DNA of 64,000 nucleotides from Glycine soja (Eukaryota > Streptophyta > Magnoliopsida > Fabales > Fabaceae), in contig NC_041009.1 of the NCBI RefSeq assembly GCF_004193775.1, forward strand, positions 42,525,534 through 42,589,533, in the 5' to 3' direction. The notes under the pieces are model-generated. The model was given only the letters and a program-made list of their open reading frames with translations. It ran no database searches and was not told the origin of the DNA. How positions within the stretch are numbered: the stretch's first letter is position 1; each line of letters begins with the position of its first letter. The translations under genes were made by a program, and so were the position numbers. Positions 61,840 through 64,000 of the stretch are shown piece by piece.

Positions 61840-62430
61840 AATTGACATCAGGCATCAAACTTTAGCAGTTACACCGCTTAATAACTTTATGTAGAATACA
61901 GAATTAATCAATCCAACCGTTGAATCATGATATTATCTTTCTAATCTGTATATAAAATTTCACATTATTTGGATAGCCATTGATATGTTATCCTACTTTA
62001 TAAAAACTTCCAATGCTACATTTGGATTGCTTGATTTCATATTCTACAAAACATTAATAAGCAGAGTATATGCAGAAGTTTGACAACTGGTTTCAATCCC
62101 TGCAGAATACACTCTTCTTGGTGAGGAGTGAGAAGTTTTAACTTTTAAGCGTGACTAAACCCATTACTCCATTAGTCTTGTAGCCGGCCCAAAAAACCGG
62201 AGCTTGTGGCATACCTCGGGTCTCATTGAGCCAAAGTTCCTAATTACAGTGGTTAAAAAAAACAATGATAAAGCAATATATATGTATGCGCGTGCACAAA
62301 CAAAATTGAGTAAGCAAAATACTAACATTTTGTTATGAAAAAATTATTAAAATCGAATGGGGCGCATAACATAATTTAAAGTCAAGTAAGTGAGTGAGTA
62401 AAGTAGAAATGAAAAGAAAAGAAGACAGTT
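61840..62430. other. Spacer between the Copia element and the next exon candidate
   Basis: No gene is supported. The part 62080-62220 (CCTGCAGAATACACTC, AGCCGGCCCAAAAAACCGG) is less AT-rich and could be an old repeat. At 61550 and 61690 the phrase GAGTTCTGTT...GTATCCTAGCT occurs twice in the same direction. Confidence 0.4.
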
Positions 62431-62435
62431 AAAAC

Positions 62436-62553
62436 CTTGATCGTTGGAGGCCACAAATTCTTTGAGTATCTTCAAATACTTGTCCATGAGAACCTTCGAG
62501 GGTTCACCAACGGAGGAGAAGTTTATGAGATTGGGTTCATCGGTGTTCGCCAT
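62436..62553 (-). CDS. Candidate first coding exon, unrecognised gene
   Basis: From an ATG at 62553 the minus strand codes 39 residues starting MANTDEPNLINFSSVGEPSK and ending EFVASNDQ. It then reaches a good donor, CAAG|GTTTTAAC at 62436/62435. Composition is balanced and codon use looks coding, unlike the flanks. I do not know the family. Further exons would lie to the left, in transposon-rich DNA, and I could not find them. It may be a truncated gene cut off by the Copia insertion, or have its remaining exons hidden. A leader CGTGTCTTCTTCG is upstream. Confidence 0.45.
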
Positions 62554-62559
62554 AGCATT

Positions 62560-63165
62560 ACCTGCAACCTTAATCCAAACGAAGAAGACACGACAACAGA
62601 GTAGGGCTTTTGTTTTGTTTTAGAGTAGGGTTTTTGTTTTCAACCGTGGGAAAGGAAAATATAGTTAACCGTGAGAAACTCAATCCCAACCGTTGATGTT
62701 TCATTTAATTTTAATTAATGGTTACGATTTCTGTATTTTCTTTCCTTTTTTTTCTTCACTAAATAGCTAAATTCATCCATTAAATTGTGACGCATATATA
62801 AATTTGTCCCATAAAAAATTAAATTTATTCCATGATTTTTGCAAGAAGCAGTACGAATTAGTGTTGAAATTAATGATAGATTCCTGAATTTTATAATTTA
62901 ATATTAAATTAATTTTTAAAAATATATTTTATTATTAAATTTAATTTATAAATATGTAAAATGTTATATTTGATTCCTAAATTTTATAATTTAATTTTAA
63001 AAAATATAATTTATGATCAAATAAATTTTTTAAATATTATATTTTTCACGTAAATTAAATTTATTTATTTTTATCTTAGAATTAATTTCTCACCAATAGG
63101 AACGTTGGGAACCAATTTGCCTATTTCGCCATTTTTTTTTTCAACTTGTTTCTCCCTCTGTCCCT
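62560..63165. other. Intergenic, possible bidirectional promoter region
   Basis: The 600-base AT-rich stretch lies between the minus-strand exon candidate and the plus-strand leader at 63170. No open frames. It could serve both directions; I see no clear TATA box for either. Confidence 0.35.
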
Positions 63166-63169
63166 TACA

Positions 63170-63324
63170 CAATGCCCCCTTCTCTCTCACCGCCGCTCTA
63201 TACAGAACACGGGAGCGCTACAACTGTACAAAGTCTCGTATCAAACACAATCTCTTAAAACAAAACTCAGATACTTTTTTATTGTTCAGTTTTCTGCAAA
63301 TCTCTCTCTCTCTCTGTCTCTCAG
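63170..63324 (+). other. Probable 5' UTR exon of a gene leaving the window
   Basis: A CT-rich leader (CTCTCTCTCTCTCTGTCTC) ends in TCAG|GTGAGC at 63324/63325, a consensus donor. The rest to 64000 is T-rich and intron-like, with no good coding exon. The coding part would lie to the right of the window. Confidence 0.45.
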
Positions 63325-64000
63325 GTGAGCATTCTCTCTCTCATATTCAGCAGCTAATACAACCGAAATTTCTGGTGGCAATTTTAGAATCATATTGATG
63401 CGGGATTTACAATCTATAATCAAAGTTCACATTTTGAATTTGAGTCAGAATATGGTATATTCTTTAGTTGAATAAAAATGTAGTCAAGTTTGGTTAGTTG
63501 ATTCTCTTTCTGGTCTCTACTTATGCTGATAATAGTGATAGAGAAGTTCTAATTATCGGTTGGCTTATCATTCTAATTAAAGAATTACTACCTTAGTTGC
63601 TTCTTCTCCTTTGCCAATAGGGATGTCCTCAATGAGATGGAGTATTGATACTAGAGGGAAACTTATGCATGTCATTTATGTTTACACTTTTTATTTTACT
63701 GAATACTTTTATGTCATCTTTTTTTACTTCTGCAAGAACTCTGATATGCTCATGATCTTTGTTTATAAGTATGATGATTATCTTAGATGGGGTGGGCATT
63801 AGGGTGTTTCCGTGTTTGTAGTTCCTATTAATTTAAGGTCGTTGGATTTTCCACTGATTTTAGGAAGTTAGCAATTTGAGTGATTGTATTTGTGTTTTTG
63901 TTTGTTATTTATTTTATTCCCATGCTTTAGAATTTAGATTGATGATTATGGTTTCTGTGTAGTGTCTCTCTGGTCATTGCTGAATGGACACTAGAAAACT
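63325..64000 (+). other. Intron-like T-rich sequence to the window end
   Basis: No coding exon is supported. A 63-codon frame at 63611-63802 is Tyr/Phe-rich without known motifs and fits T-rich intron noise. Confidence 0.4.

Noticed and set aside
61629..61841. 70-codon frame with a long Tyr-Ile repeat
   Set aside because: It is a translation of the TA microsatellite.
62085..62110. B-box-like phrase (GGTTTCAATCCCTGC) suggesting a tRNA or SINE
   Set aside because: No matching A box, cloverleaf or A-tail was found at proper distance.

Overview
The window is plant nuclear DNA, most likely from a legume and very probably soybean (Glycine max) or a close relative. It has intron-rich genes with GT-AG boundaries, AT-rich spacers and dense small inverted-repeat elements. 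It also carries many degraded LTR and LINE retrotransposons of the kind common in soybean. Species is inferred from overall look and protein similarity; no search was run.

I could rebuild five protein-coding genes exon by exon. (1) Minus strand, 2548-5020: a phytochrome-interacting bHLH factor of the PIF4/5 type. (2) Minus strand, 8552-13623: a plastid aldo-keto reductase resembling Arabidopsis At1g06690, with ten coding exons. (3) Minus strand, 27925-30812: a reticulon-like ER membrane protein, RTNLB8 type, with five coding exons. (4) Plus strand, 42165-44709: PsbP, the 23-kDa extrinsic subunit of photosystem II, with a G-box/I-box promoter. (5) Plus strand, 49171-56218: a LisH-CTLH-WD40 protein of the WDR26 type. 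In genes 2-5 all splice phases close into one frame that matches the family length; gene 1 also closes, but its last exon may be spliced further.

Less certain genes are a very small TATA-driven gene with a ten-Asp run (21266-21421, minus), a 41-codon frame behind a TATA box (38916-39041, plus), a first-exon candidate at 62436-62553 (minus), and a probable 5'-UTR exon of a plus-strand gene leaving the window on the right (about 63170-63324).

The spacers and large introns hold mobile DNA. There is a Mutator-like long-TIR element (14590-15331), a Stowaway-type MITE (16071-16344), a scrambled PPR/MADS-box pseudogene patch (17420-18029), and a probable LTR (24835-26192). A gag-like relic (35385-35680) and a Copia-like LTR (36309-36890) follow, with several foldback elements between 39 and 46 kb. 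The WDR26 gene contains a LINE relic, two hAT-type MITEs, a Gypsy chromodomain relic and a further MITE. Right of it lies a decayed Copia element (about 56500-61490, minus) that is itself split by a 1.1-kb insertion.

The genes do not form an operon-like unit. One link is biochemical: PIF proteins bind G-boxes in light-regulated promoters, and the PsbP promoter here has a perfect G-box. This is an inference from family knowledge, not evidence of direct regulation.
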